Shown piece after piece: positions 22,196-30,880 of a stretch of 33,358 bases of DNA. The DNA lies in contig JADFCZ010000060.1 in the NCBI GenBank assembly GCA_018263295.1, positions 1 to 33,358 on the forward strand, in the 5' to 3' direction. How positions within the stretch are numbered: position 1 is the stretch's first letter; the number at the start of each line of letters is the position of its first letter. Source of the stretch: Conexibacter sp. GTDB taxonomy: Bacteria > Actinomycetota > Thermoleophilia > Solirubrobacterales > 70-9. The notes beneath the pieces are model-generated. The model was not told where the DNA came from. It saw nothing but the letters and a program-made list of their open reading frames with translations, and searched no databases. The position numbers were made by a program, and so were the translations under genes.

Positions 22196-23455
22196 TCAGT
22201 GCGGCCTCGCGGCGACGATGCCGAGCTCGCGGACGATGTTCTCGGCGTGCGGCCCGGGGCGAGCGTGGCTCCGGATCCGCTCGAGCTCGCGCTCGACCAC
22301 CTCGCGGTCGAGATCGAGGAAGTGCAGGACGCCGGGCTCGAGCCGGTCGGCGAAGACGTCCTCGAAGAGCGACCGCAGCGACCGTTTCGTGATCGGCCGC
22401 CCGCCGAGGCCCGCGACGACGTCGTGCACCCGGATCCCGAGACCGTCGAGGGCGAGCCGCACGTTCTGGCCGACGATCCCGCCGGCCCCGACCGCGAAGG
22501 CCTTCTCGATCACGACCACCCGCTGCGCCCCCGCGAGCGCGTCGCGGACGTCCTCGAGCGGCCACGGGCGGAAGCACTTGATGCCGAGGGCTCCGGCCTT
22601 GACCCCCTGTTCGCGGAGCTCGTCGACGGCGTCCTCGATCGTTCCGAGCACCGAGCCGAGGGCGACCACGACCGTCTCGGCGTCGTCGATCCGGTAGCCG
22701 CGGAGCAGGCCGCCCGACGAGCGGCCGAAGGAGTCCTCGAACTCGGACGCGATCGCCGGGATCGCGTCCAGCGCCTGCAGTTGCTTGGCGTGCATCAGGT
22801 ACCGGACCTCGGTGAATGCCTCGGGTCCGACCATCGCCCCGATCGTCACCGGCTCGGCCGGGTCGAGGACCTGGCGCGGCTCGTACGCCGGCAGGAAGGA
22901 GTCGACCGCGTCCTGGGTGGGCAGATCGACCCGCTCGAAGGCGTGGGTGAGGATGAAGCCGTCCATGCAGACCATCACCGGCAGCGAGATCTCCTCGGCG
23001 AGCCGGAAAGCCTGGACGTGGAGGTCGGCCGCCTCCTGGTTGGTCTCGGCGTAGAGCTGGATCCAGCCGGAGTCGCGCTGCGACATCGAGTCGGAGTGGT
23101 CGTTCCAGATGTTGATCGGCGCCCCGATCGCACGGTTCGCGAGCGTCATCACGATCGGCAACCCGAGCCCGGAGGCGTTGTAGAGGGCCTCGGCCATGTA
23201 CAGCAGGCCCTGGCTCGCGGTCGCCGTATACGCGCGGGCGCCCGCCGCGGAGGCGCCGATGCAGGCCGACATCGCGGCGAACTCCGACTCCACCATCATG
23301 TACTCGCAGGGGTCGAGATCGCCGGTCCGGACCAGGTCCGAGAGCGCTTCGACGATATGGGTCTGCGGCGAGATCGGATAGGCGGAGATCACCTCCGGCC
23401 GGCAGGCGGCGACCGTTCTCGCGACCGCCTGGGAGCCCTCGAGCTGCTCAAGCAC
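22196..23455 (-). CDS. porA: Pyruvate:ferredoxin oxidoreductase alpha subunit
   Basis: A 419-residue alpha subunit with the pyrimidine-binding domain (SAYPISPQTHIVEALSD, VESEFAAMSACIGASAAGARAYTATASQG) and the long NIWNDHSDSMSQRDSGWIQ block conserved in pyruvate-type enzymes. A transketolase C-like domain follows (about residues 255-370). The start is GTG at 23453-23455, overlapping the end of porG by 8 bases. Subunit order gamma-alpha-beta with a separate flavin/ferredoxin partner means a four-subunit enzyme, not the large single-chain POR. Confidence 0.92.
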   Translation of the reverse strand: MLEQLEGSQAVARTVAACRPEVISAYPISPQTHIVEALSDLVRTGDLDPCEYMMVESEFAAMSACIGASAAGARAYTATASQGLLYMAEALYNASGLGLPIVMTLANRAIGAPINIWNDHSDSMSQRDSGWIQLYAETNQEAADLHVQAFRLAEEISLPVMVCMDGFILTHAFERVDLPTQDAVDSFLPAYEPRQVLDPAEPVTIGAMVGPEAFTEVRYLMHAKQLQALDAIPAIASEFEDSFGRSSGGLLRGYRIDDAETVVVALGSVLGTIEDAVDELREQGVKAGALGIKCFRPWPLEDVRDALAGAQRVVVIEKAFAVGAGGIVGQNVRLALDGLGIRVHDVVAGLGGRPITKRSLRSLFEDVFADRLEPGVLHFLDLDREVVERELERIRSHARPGPHAENIVRELGIVAARPH

Positions 23456-24029
23456 CGACCAGCCCCCCGATCTCGTCCCCGACCCACCGGTACGCCGCCT
23501 CGGCGCCGGCGACGTTCGCCTCGCCGACCGCCCCCGGGAAGCGCTCGCGGAGCGCCTTCGCCACCGCCGCGATCGAGATGACCCCCGCGAAGGCGGCGAA
23601 TCCGCCGAGCAGGACGGCGTTCGGGAGCGGCCGCCCGACGTACTCGCGGGCGAGCGCGGTGGCCGGCACGGTCAGCAGCCGCTCGCTGCGGAAGCGGTCG
23701 CCGAGGTCGGCGAGGCCGAGAGCGGCGACGTCGCTGCTGCTGTTGATGAGGACGTAGGCGTCCGGGCCGAGCCCCGAGAAGAGATCGACCTGGTGGACGA
23801 GGGTCGGGTCCTGGACGATCAGCGCGTCGGGCTCGGCGATCGGCTCACGGGCCCGGATCGGCTCGTCGTCGATCCGGCAGAAGGAGACGACCGGCGCCCC
23901 GGTCCGCTCGGATCCGAACGTCGGGAACGCCTGGGCGTGCTTGCCCTCGTCGAATGCGGCGACCGAAAGCAGCTCGGCCGCGGTGACGACCCCCTGCCCT
24001 CCCCTCCCGTGGATCCGGACCTGAAACAC
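23448..24029 (-). CDS. porG: Pyruvate:ferredoxin oxidoreductase gamma subunit
   Basis: A 193-residue gamma subunit that begins with the conserved HGRGGQGVVTAAELLS. It continues with FPTFGSERTGAPVVSFCRI and LGGFAAFAG, the normal blocks of domain III of 2-oxoacid oxidoreductases. The start is GTG at 24027-24029, 12 bases after the PEP synthase stop, so PEP synthase and the por genes probably form one transcript. The order pps-porG-porA-porB-flavoprotein couples pyruvate formation or use to PEP formation. Confidence 0.92.
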   Translation of the reverse strand: MFQVRIHGRGGQGVVTAAELLSVAAFDEGKHAQAFPTFGSERTGAPVVSFCRIDDEPIRAREPIAEPDALIVQDPTLVHQVDLFSGLGPDAYVLINSSSDVAALGLADLGDRFRSERLLTVPATALAREYVGRPLPNAVLLGGFAAFAGVISIAAVAKALRERFPGAVGEANVAGAEAAYRWVGDEIGGLVGA

Positions 24030-24041
24030 GTCAACCCGCGA

Positions 24042-26423
24042 TCACGGGCGGGCCGCTTCGAGCAGAACCCGCTGCTCGGCGGCGGCGACGAGCCTCCGGC
24101 CGCGGTCGACTGCGTCGATGTTGACCGAGATCGCGTCGATCCCGGCCCGGACCAGCAGCTCCGCGTAAGAGGGGTGAACGGACGGGGCCTGGCCGCAGAT
24201 CGAGGTCTGCAGTCCGAGCTCGCGCGCCCGCGGGATCAACATCCGCAGGTACTCGGCGACGGCCTCGTCCCGCTCGTCGAACACCTCGGCGACCAGCTCG
24301 GAGTCGCGGTCGGCGCCGAGCATCAGCTGGGTCAGGTCGTTGGAGCCGATCGAGATCCCGGCGATGCCGAGCTCGGCGTAGCGCGGGAGGTGGAAGAGGA
24401 CGGAAGGCACCTCGGCCATCACCCAGAGCTCGAACCCGGGCTCGTCGAGGAGACCGGCCTCGGCGATCGCGCTGCGCGCCGCCACGAGCTCCCGGGGCGT
24501 CCGCACGAACGGGATCATCACGTGGAAGTTCGTGTGGCCCTCGTCCCAGACCCGCCGGATCGCGTCGAGCTCGAGCTTGAAGAGGTCCGGCTCGAGCATG
24601 TAGCGGAGCGCGCCGCGATAGCCGATCATCGGGTTCGCCTCCTCCGGCTCGAAGCGTTCGCCGCCCTCGAGACCGCGGAACTCGTTGCTGCGGAAGTCGA
24701 TCGTCCGGTAGGTGATCGGCCGGGGGGCGAAGCCGGCGGCGAAGCGGTTGAGCGCATCGCCCATCCGCTCGACGAACTCCGGTCCGCGGCCCTCCTCGAT
24801 CAGCTGGCGCGGGTGCTTGCCCTCGAGCGCCTCGATGACCATCAGCTCGGCTCGCAGCAGGCCGACCCCTTCGACGTCGAGGGCCGCCGCCCGGTCGACC
24901 TGGGAGGGCTCGGAGAGGTTGACGAGGAGCTTCGTGCCGGTCACCGGCGCGGCGGGAGCGCTCGTCGCCGCTGCGGGGGCGGCCTCCGAGGGCGCCTCGG
25001 CGCCCTCCCGGACCACTCCCTCCTTGGCGTCGACGGTCACGGTCTCGCCGTCGCGGAGCTTCGAGGTGGCATCAGCGGTGCCGACCACGCACGGGATGCC
25101 GAGCTCCCGGGAGACGATCGCCGCGTGACAGGTCATGCCGCCGGAGTCGGTCACGATCGCGGCCGACTTCCTCATCAGCGGAACCCAGTCGGGGGCCGTC
25201 ATGTGGGTCACGAGGATGTCCCCCTTGCCGAGCCCGTCGGCGTCGGCGAGGTCGGTGACGACCCGCACCCGGCCGGCGCCGATGCCCGGCGCGGCGCCGA
25301 GGCCGCGCAGCAGGACCTCGCCGACGTGCTCGCCGGCGCCGTCGCCGAGCTGAACGCCGCCGGCGGAGGTCACCGGCCGCGACTGCAGCATCCAGGCGTT
25401 CCCCTCCGGGTCGTAGCACCACTCGGTGTCCTGGGCGGAGCCGTAGTGCTCCTCGATCCGCCGGCCGAGCCCGGCGATCTCGCGGACCTCATCGTCGGAG
25501 AGGACCGGCATCGCGGCCTCCTCCTTCTCGAGCTCGCGGATCTTCGTGCCGCCGCCGGGCAGGGGCTCGATCACGAGCTCCTTCCGCCTGACCTCGCGGG
25601 CGAGGATCGCGAGGTCGTCCTTGTGGACGATGTAGCGGTCCGGCGAGACCGAGCCGGAGACGACGGCCTCGCCGAGGCCGAACGACCCCTCGATCACGAG
25701 CCGGTCGGTCTCGCCCGATGCGGGATCGATCGTGAACATCACCCCGGCGCGGGTCGAGAGCACCTGGAGCTGGACGACCACGGCGATGTCCATGTCGGCC
25801 TGCCCGAAGCCCCGCTTGGCCCGGTAGTAGACGGTGCGCGCTCCGAACAGCGAGGACCAGCAGCGCCGGACCGCGTCGACGGCGTCGTCCGCTCCGGTGA
25901 CGTTGAGGAAGGTCTCGTTCATGCCGGCGAAGGACGCCGCCTCGGTGTCCTCGGCGGTCGCCGACGAGCGCACGGCGACGGGCGCGGCGGGATCGCCGGC
26001 CTCGGCGGCCACCGACTCGTAGCTCTCGCGGATCGCGGCTTCGACGGCCGCCGGCATCGGCTCGGCCTCGACCATCTCGCGGACGTCGCCCGCGGCGGCC
26101 GACAGCTCCTCGGTGTCCTCGACGTCGACGTCCGCGAGGCGCTCGGCGATCCGGTCCCGGAGCCCGCCCGAGTCGCAGAACGCCGCGTAGGAGGGCGCCC
26201 CGACGACGAAGCCGCCCGGAACGGGCAGGCCCGCGGCCGTCAGCTCGCCGAGGTTCGCCCCCTTGCCCCCCGCGTAGTCGACATCACCGCGAGAGAGCTG
26301 GGCGAACGTGCGAACCGGATCGAAGCCCTCACCCCCTCCGTCGGTTTCAGCGTTGACGGCGACAGGGGTCTTCTGTGAACTCTCCATGGCGGCAACCATC
26401 GCCGAGCGGCGCGGCCCGTTCAT
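24042..26423 (-). CDS. ppsA: Phosphoenolpyruvate synthase
   Basis: A 793-residue PEP synthase, converting pyruvate + ATP + water to PEP + AMP + phosphate in gluconeogenesis. The N-terminal ATP-grasp domain (GGKGANLGEL at 52-61, AVRSSATAEDT, FTIDPASGE) leads to the phosphohistidine domain, GGMTCHAAIVSRELGIP (His433). An Ala/Pro-rich linker (about 475-505) and the TIM-barrel PEP domain follow, with GSNDLTQLMLGADRD and CGQAPS. Three in-frame ATGs (26421-26423, 26397-26399, 26385-26387) are possible. None has a strong Shine-Dalgarno; the first lies inside the mirrored element 26421-26430. It heads the por operon and diverges from the formate dehydrogenase genes. Confidence 0.92.
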   Translation of the reverse strand: MNGPRRSAMVAAMESSQKTPVAVNAETDGGGEGFDPVRTFAQLSRGDVDYAGGKGANLGELTAAGLPVPGGFVVGAPSYAAFCDSGGLRDRIAERLADVDVEDTEELSAAAGDVREMVEAEPMPAAVEAAIRESYESVAAEAGDPAAPVAVRSSATAEDTEAASFAGMNETFLNVTGADDAVDAVRRCWSSLFGARTVYYRAKRGFGQADMDIAVVVQLQVLSTRAGVMFTIDPASGETDRLVIEGSFGLGEAVVSGSVSPDRYIVHKDDLAILAREVRRKELVIEPLPGGGTKIRELEKEEAAMPVLSDDEVREIAGLGRRIEEHYGSAQDTEWCYDPEGNAWMLQSRPVTSAGGVQLGDGAGEHVGEVLLRGLGAAPGIGAGRVRVVTDLADADGLGKGDILVTHMTAPDWVPLMRKSAAIVTDSGGMTCHAAIVSRELGIPCVVGTADATSKLRDGETVTVDAKEGVVREGAEAPSEAAPAAATSAPAAPVTGTKLLVNLSEPSQVDRAAALDVEGVGLLRAELMVIEALEGKHPRQLIEEGRGPEFVERMGDALNRFAAGFAPRPITYRTIDFRSNEFRGLEGGERFEPEEANPMIGYRGALRYMLEPDLFKLELDAIRRVWDEGHTNFHVMIPFVRTPRELVAARSAIAEAGLLDEPGFELWVMAEVPSVLFHLPRYAELGIAGISIGSNDLTQLMLGADRDSELVAEVFDERDEAVAEYLRMLIPRARELGLQTSICGQAPSVHPSYAELLVRAGIDAISVNIDAVDRGRRLVAAAEQRVLLEAARP

Positions 26424-26505
26424 CCGTAGTCAGCACCGTTCGTGGGTAAAGGTTTCTGCCGAGTCGTACCGTCCCCGAGTCCGCGTTCGGTTGTAACTAC
26501 GGATG
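26421..26505. promoter_or_regulatory. Mirrored 10-bp element in the ppsA/formate dehydrogenase divergent region
   Basis: CATCCGTAGT (26421-26430) and its exact reverse complement ACTACGGATG (26496-26505) are 65 bases apart. Read outward, each copy ends in an ATG: the ppsA start on the minus strand and the first codon of a 20-codon frame on the plus strand. Flanking bases are also alike (GATGNANCGG). It may be a paired operator or mirrored leader elements. The remaining intergenic sequence holds a possible -10 TAGGTT at 26526-26531 on the plus strand. Confidence 0.45.
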
Positions 26506-26565
26506 GAGCGGCCGGAGACGGGTCCTAGGTTTGTGCCCGTGGAGCGAGAAGGCGGCAACGGCTGA
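26503..26565 (+). CDS. Possible 20-codon upstream ORF coupled to the formate dehydrogenase genes
   Basis: An ATG at 26503 opens a frame encoding a 20-residue peptide (MERPETGPRF onward). Its TGA overlaps the ATG of the NuoE-F fusion as TGATG, the same coupling used elsewhere in the window. It has no recognisable domain. If transcription starts after the TAGGTT at 26526-26531, this frame would not be fully transcribed, so it may be chance. Confidence 0.25.
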   Translation: MERPETGPRFVPVEREGGNG

Positions 26566-28220
26566 TGCCCGGGCGAATCGTCACCGAGCTCGAGCGCCGA
26601 TACGGGCGGCCGGGCAACGAGGTGCTCGAGGCGCTGCGCTCGGCGATCGCGGCGAGCGGTCGCGTCCGGCCCGAGGACGTCGACCGGATCGCCGCCGAGA
26701 CGGGCCTCCCCCGCGCTCACGTCAACGCCGCCGCGTCCTTCTACTCCGACCTCGCACCGAGCCCTCACGGGCGCCGGCACGTCCGCGTCTGCGCCGGCAC
26801 CGCCTGCTTCGCGGCGAGCGGCGGCGAGCACCTCGGCGCCGCGGCGGAGGCGCTCGGGACTCCCGTCGGCGGGGTCTCCGACGACGGCTCCGTCTCGCTG
26901 CAGGCCGTCTACTGCCTCGGCTACTGCTACGGCGGCCCGGCGGCGCTCGACGGCGAGCGCCCCTGCGCCGGCTCCGACCTCGCGGGCCAACTCAGCGGCG
27001 CGGTGCCGCGCCGCGATCCCGAGGTCCCGATCGCTGTCGACGTCGACGAGCCGGTCGTGCTCGCGGGCCTCGCCGGCGGCGGTCCCGACGCCTGGTCCAC
27101 CTGGGAGCGCGTGCGCGGGCCGGACGCGGCGGCGACGATCAGCCGCGAGGTCAACGCTTCCGGCCTTCGCGGACGCGGCGGCGCCGGCTTCCCGGCGGCG
27201 GTCAAGTGGCGGGCGGCGTCGGAGGCTCCGAGCGACGGGCCCCGGTATCTGATCTGCAACGGCGACGAGGGCGACCCGGGCTCGTTCGTCGACCGGCTGC
27301 TGATGGAGCGGGACCCGCAGCGGATCCTCGAGGGAATGGCCCTGGCGGCGATCGCCTCCGGATCGACCCACGGAATCGTCTACGTGCGCTCCGAATACCC
27401 GCGGGCCCGCGACGCCCTCCGCGGCGCGGTCGCCGATGCGCGGGCCGCCGGCCGGCTCGGCGGCGCGACCGGCTTCGACGTCGAGGTGTTCGAGGGCGCG
27501 GGCTCCTACGTCGCCGGCGAGGAGACCTCGCTCATCCACTCCGTCGAGGGGCTGCGCGGCGAGGTCGCCTCCCGTCCCCCCTACCCGACCGAGCGCGGCT
27601 ATCTGCACCGGCCGACGGTCGTCAACAACGTCGAGACGCTGTGCTCGATCCCCTGGATCGTCGACCGCAGCGGCGACGCCTACGCACGCTTCGGGGTCGG
27701 CGACAGCCGCGGCACCAAGGTCGTCTGCCTGAACGAGAGGTTCCGTCGCCCCGGCGCCTACGAGGTCGAGCTCGGGACGTCGCTGCGCCGCATCTTCACC
27801 GAGCTCGGCGGCGGCCTCCGCGACGGCCGCGAGCCGGGCGCGATCCAGGTCGGGGGACCGCTGGGAGGGTTCATCGGCCCGGACGATCTCGACACGCCGC
27901 TGACCTTCGAGGCGATCCGGGAGATCGGCGCCGATCTCGGTCACGGCAGCCTGATCGCGATCGACGAACGCATCGGTCGCGAGGAGCTCCTCCGGCATTT
28001 CTGGCACTTCGCGGCGAGCGAGAGCTGCGGCACCTGCGCGCCGTGCCGCCTCGGCACCCGCCGCGGCCTCGAGACGGCGACGGACGGCGGCGACCCCGCC
28101 GGCGCCGGGGACCGCGACGAGATGCTCGCGGCGATGGAACACGGCAGCCTCTGCGCGTTCGGGCGCGGCGTTCCCCCGGTGGTGCGCAGCATCGACCGCG
28201 TCTACAGGGGCCCGGCATGA
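26565..28220 (+). CDS. Fused NuoE-NuoF type diaphorase subunit of NAD-dependent formate dehydrogenase
   Basis: A 551-residue fusion. Residues 1-150 are a NuoE/FdsG thioredoxin-like 2Fe-2S domain with Cys76, Cys81, Cys117 and Cys121. Residues about 160-551 are NuoF/FdsB: a glycine-rich FMN/NADH site (GLRGRGGAGFPAAVKW, 200-215; CNGDEGDPGSFVDR, 231-244) and a 4Fe-4S site (ESCGTCAPCRLGTRRG with the later SLCAFG). It accepts electrons from the catalytic subunit and reduces NAD+. In most Fds/Nuo systems these are two genes. The ATG overlaps the next gene's start as ATGA at its 3' end, so the subunits are made together. A ribosome site is weak (GAGAAGG). Confidence 0.9.
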   Translation: MPGRIVTELERRYGRPGNEVLEALRSAIAASGRVRPEDVDRIAAETGLPRAHVNAAASFYSDLAPSPHGRRHVRVCAGTACFAASGGEHLGAAAEALGTPVGGVSDDGSVSLQAVYCLGYCYGGPAALDGERPCAGSDLAGQLSGAVPRRDPEVPIAVDVDEPVVLAGLAGGGPDAWSTWERVRGPDAAATISREVNASGLRGRGGAGFPAAVKWRAASEAPSDGPRYLICNGDEGDPGSFVDRLLMERDPQRILEGMALAAIASGSTHGIVYVRSEYPRARDALRGAVADARAAGRLGGATGFDVEVFEGAGSYVAGEETSLIHSVEGLRGEVASRPPYPTERGYLHRPTVVNNVETLCSIPWIVDRSGDAYARFGVGDSRGTKVVCLNERFRRPGAYEVELGTSLRRIFTELGGGLRDGREPGAIQVGGPLGGFIGPDDLDTPLTFEAIREIGADLGHGSLIAIDERIGREELLRHFWHFAASESCGTCAPCRLGTRRGLETATDGGDPAGAGDRDEMLAAMEHGSLCAFGRGVPPVVRSIDRVYRGPA

Positions 28221-30880
28221 ACGTCACCGTCGACGGGATCGAGGTCGAGGTCGAGCCCGGCTCGCGCCTGCTCGACGCCGTCCGCGCCGCCGGCGTCGAG
28301 CTGCCGTCGCTCTGCGCCGATCCACGGCTCGAGCCCTACGGGTCGTGCCGAACCTGCATGGTCGGGGTCGACGGCGTCGTCGAACCCGTCCCCGCCTGCA
28401 CGACCCTCGTCTCCGACGGCGCCGTGGTCAGCACCGGCGACGCGGTCGCCTACGCGACCTCGAGGACCTCGCTGAAGCTGATCGCCGAACGGCTCCCGGG
28501 GCCGCCCGCGGCAGGGTCCGAGCTCGCCCGCGCCTGCGAGCTACTCGGCGTTCCCGACGGCGATCACCGCCGGGACGGACCGATCGCCGTCGACACCTCC
28601 CACCCCTACATCGCCTACGACCCCCAGCTCTGCATCGCCTGCGCCCGCTGCGTCCGCATCTGCGACGAGGTCCAGGGGACGTTCGCCCTCGCCATGGTCG
28701 GCCGCGGCGCCGACGTCGCGATGGCGCCCGGATCCGGCGGGCCCTGGACCGAGTCCGACTGCGTCTCCTGCGGAGCCTGCGCGGACACATGCCCGTCGGG
28801 CGCGATCGCGACGATCGAGCGGCCGGCCGTCGGCGTGACCGAGTCGGTGACGACGACGACCTGCGGGTACTGCGGAGTCGGCTGCACGCTCGACGTCCGC
28901 ACCGCCGGCGACGAGGTCGTGGAGGTCCGGCCCAACCGCGCCGCTCCCGTCAACCGCGGCCACGCCTGCGTCAAGGGCCGCTTCGCCCACGGCTTCGTCC
29001 GCTCGCCCGACCGGCTGCGGCGGCCGCTGATCAGGCGCGGCGGCGAGCTCGCCGAGACGAGCTGGGAGGAGGCGATCGGCCACGTCGGCCGCGAGCTCCG
29101 CCGGATCGTCGACGAGCACGGGCCCGACGCCGTCGCAGCGGTCTCCTCGGCCCGGGCGACGAACGAGGAGAACTACCTGATGCAGAAGCTGATGCGGGTG
29201 GCCGTCGGCACCAACAACGTCGACAACTGCGCCCGGATCTGCCACGCCCCTTCGGCCGCGGGCCTCGTCGCATCGTTCGGCCTCTCCGGCGGCACCAACC
29301 CATTCGAGGACTTCGATCGCGCCGACGTCTTCCTGCTCTGCGGATCGAACCCGACCGAGGCCCATCCGGTCGTCGGAGCCCGGATCAAGCAGCGGGTCAT
29401 CGCCGGCGCCCGGCTGGTGGTCGTCGATCCGCGGCGGATCGAGCTCGCCGGCTACGCCGACGTCCACCTGCGGCCACGGCCGGGGACCAACGTCGCCGTC
29501 TTCAACGGCCTCGCCGCGGAGCTGATCCGCAGCGGCCGCATCGACGAGGCCTTCGTGGCCGACCGGACCGAGGGTTTCGACGAGCTCCGCGAGCTCCTCG
29601 CCGCCTACACGCCGGACGCCGTCGAGGAGATCTCCGGCGTCCCCGCGGCGGACCTCGCCCGCGCCGCCGCCCTCTACGGCGACGGCGAGGCGCGGGCGAT
29701 CGTCTGGGGGCTCGGGATCACCGAGCACGCGCACGGCACCGAAGGCGTGCGGACGCTCTGCAACCTCGCGACGCTGACCGGCAGCGTCGGCACCCCGGAC
29801 GGGTGCGGGGCCAACCCCCTCCGAGGTCAGAACAACGTCCAGGGCGCCTCCGACATGGGCGCGATGCCCGACGTCCTCCCCGGCTATCAGAAGGTCGCCG
29901 ACCCCGAGATCGGAGCCCGGTTCGAAGCCGCCTGGGGCGTTCCGATCCGGCCCGAGCGCGGCCTCCGGATCCCGGAGATGTTCGACGCGGCGGTGGCCGG
30001 CGAGCTCAAGGCGCTGATCGTGTTCGGCGAAGACATCGTCCAGACCGACCCCGACTCCACCCACGTCCGCGCCGCCATCGACGCGTGCGAGCTCGTCGTC
30101 TCCCACGAGATCTTCCTCTCGGAGACGGCGGCCCTGGCCGACGTCGTCCTCCCGGCCGCCTCCTTCCTCGAGAAGGACGGGACCTTCACCAACTTCGACC
30201 GCCGCGTCCAGCGGGTCCGCCCGGCGCTGCCGCCCCCGGGAGAGGCCAAGCCGGACTTCGACATCATCAACGCGGTCGCCGACGCCCTCGGCTCCGACCT
30301 CGGATGTCGCACCCCCGCCGACGCCTACGACGAGATGGCGTCGCTGACGCCGACGTTCGCCGGGATCTCCCACCGGCGGCTCGACGACGAGGGCCCGATC
30401 GCGTGGCCGTGCCGCTCGGCGGACGATCCCGGCGAGCGCCGCCTCTACGAGGACTCCTTCGCCACCGCAAGCGGCAGGGCTCAGCTCGCGGCGATCCCCT
30501 ACCGGCCCTCCGGCGAGCAGCCCAGCGACGATTTCCCGCTCCTGCTCGTCACCGGGCGGCGGCTCGAGCACTACAACGCGGGCACGATGACGCGGCGGAC
30601 GGGAAACCTCGAGCTCGTTCCCGAGGAGCTGCTCGAGCTCAATCCCGCGGACGCGAGCGAGCTCGGCGTCCGCGACGGCGACCGGGTCAGCGTTGCGAGC
30701 CCCCGCGGCGAGATCGAGGTCACCGCCGACGTCACCGAGCGGGTCTCCCCCGGGCAGGCGTTCATGGCGTTCCACTTCCCCGAGGCCGCGGCGAACCTCC
30801 TCACCTCGCAGCACGCGGACGAGGCCACGACCTGCCCCGAGTACAAGGTGACCGCCGTCCGAGTCAGGAGCCGCCGATGA
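28217..30880 (+). CDS. fdhA: Formate dehydrogenase catalytic subunit, molybdopterin (Cys type)
   Basis: An 887-residue catalytic subunit that oxidises formate to CO2 or runs in reverse. The N-terminal 2Fe-2S domain has Cys33, 44, 47 and 61. Two ferredoxin-like 4Fe-4S sites follow (Cys139/142/145/149 and Cys182/185/188/192), then the 4Fe-4S of the Mo/W-bisPGD domain (Cys216/219/223/251). The active-site loop reads C-A-R-I-C-H-A-P-S-A-A-G-L with Cys342-His343, so it uses cysteine, not selenocysteine. The His-Cys3 cluster normally found between the first and second Fe-S domains is missing (only Cys107 is there). ATGA overlaps link it to both neighbours. No fdhD or FdsD chaperone gene is nearby. 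Confidence 0.92.
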   Translation: MNVTVDGIEVEVEPGSRLLDAVRAAGVELPSLCADPRLEPYGSCRTCMVGVDGVVEPVPACTTLVSDGAVVSTGDAVAYATSRTSLKLIAERLPGPPAAGSELARACELLGVPDGDHRRDGPIAVDTSHPYIAYDPQLCIACARCVRICDEVQGTFALAMVGRGADVAMAPGSGGPWTESDCVSCGACADTCPSGAIATIERPAVGVTESVTTTTCGYCGVGCTLDVRTAGDEVVEVRPNRAAPVNRGHACVKGRFAHGFVRSPDRLRRPLIRRGGELAETSWEEAIGHVGRELRRIVDEHGPDAVAAVSSARATNEENYLMQKLMRVAVGTNNVDNCARICHAPSAAGLVASFGLSGGTNPFEDFDRADVFLLCGSNPTEAHPVVGARIKQRVIAGARLVVVDPRRIELAGYADVHLRPRPGTNVAVFNGLAAELIRSGRIDEAFVADRTEGFDELRELLAAYTPDAVEEISGVPAADLARAAALYGDGEARAIVWGLGITEHAHGTEGVRTLCNLATLTGSVGTPDGCGANPLRGQNNVQGASDMGAMPDVLPGYQKVADPEIGARFEAAWGVPIRPERGLRIPEMFDAAVAGELKALIVFGEDIVQTDPDSTHVRAAIDACELVVSHEIFLSETAALADVVLPAASFLEKDGTFTNFDRRVQRVRPALPPPGEAKPDFDIINAVADALGSDLGCRTPADAYDEMASLTPTFAGISHRRLDDEGPIAWPCRSADDPGERRLYEDSFATASGRAQLAAIPYRPSGEQPSDDFPLLLVTGRRLEHYNAGTMTRRTGNLELVPEELLELNPADASELGVRDGDRVSVASPRGEIEVTADVTERVSPGQAFMAFHFPEAAANLLTSQHADEATTCPEYKVTAVRVRSRR

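Noticed and set aside
26430-28142. Minus-strand 570-codon frame opposite the NuoE-F fusion
   Set aside because: No recognisable motif and it would cover the whole divergent promoter region; it is a GC-bias shadow.
29230-29260. Selenocysteine insertion in the formate dehydrogenase active site
   Set aside because: The active-site codon (residue 342) is a normal TGC Cys in an uninterrupted frame, so there is no in-frame TGA to recode.
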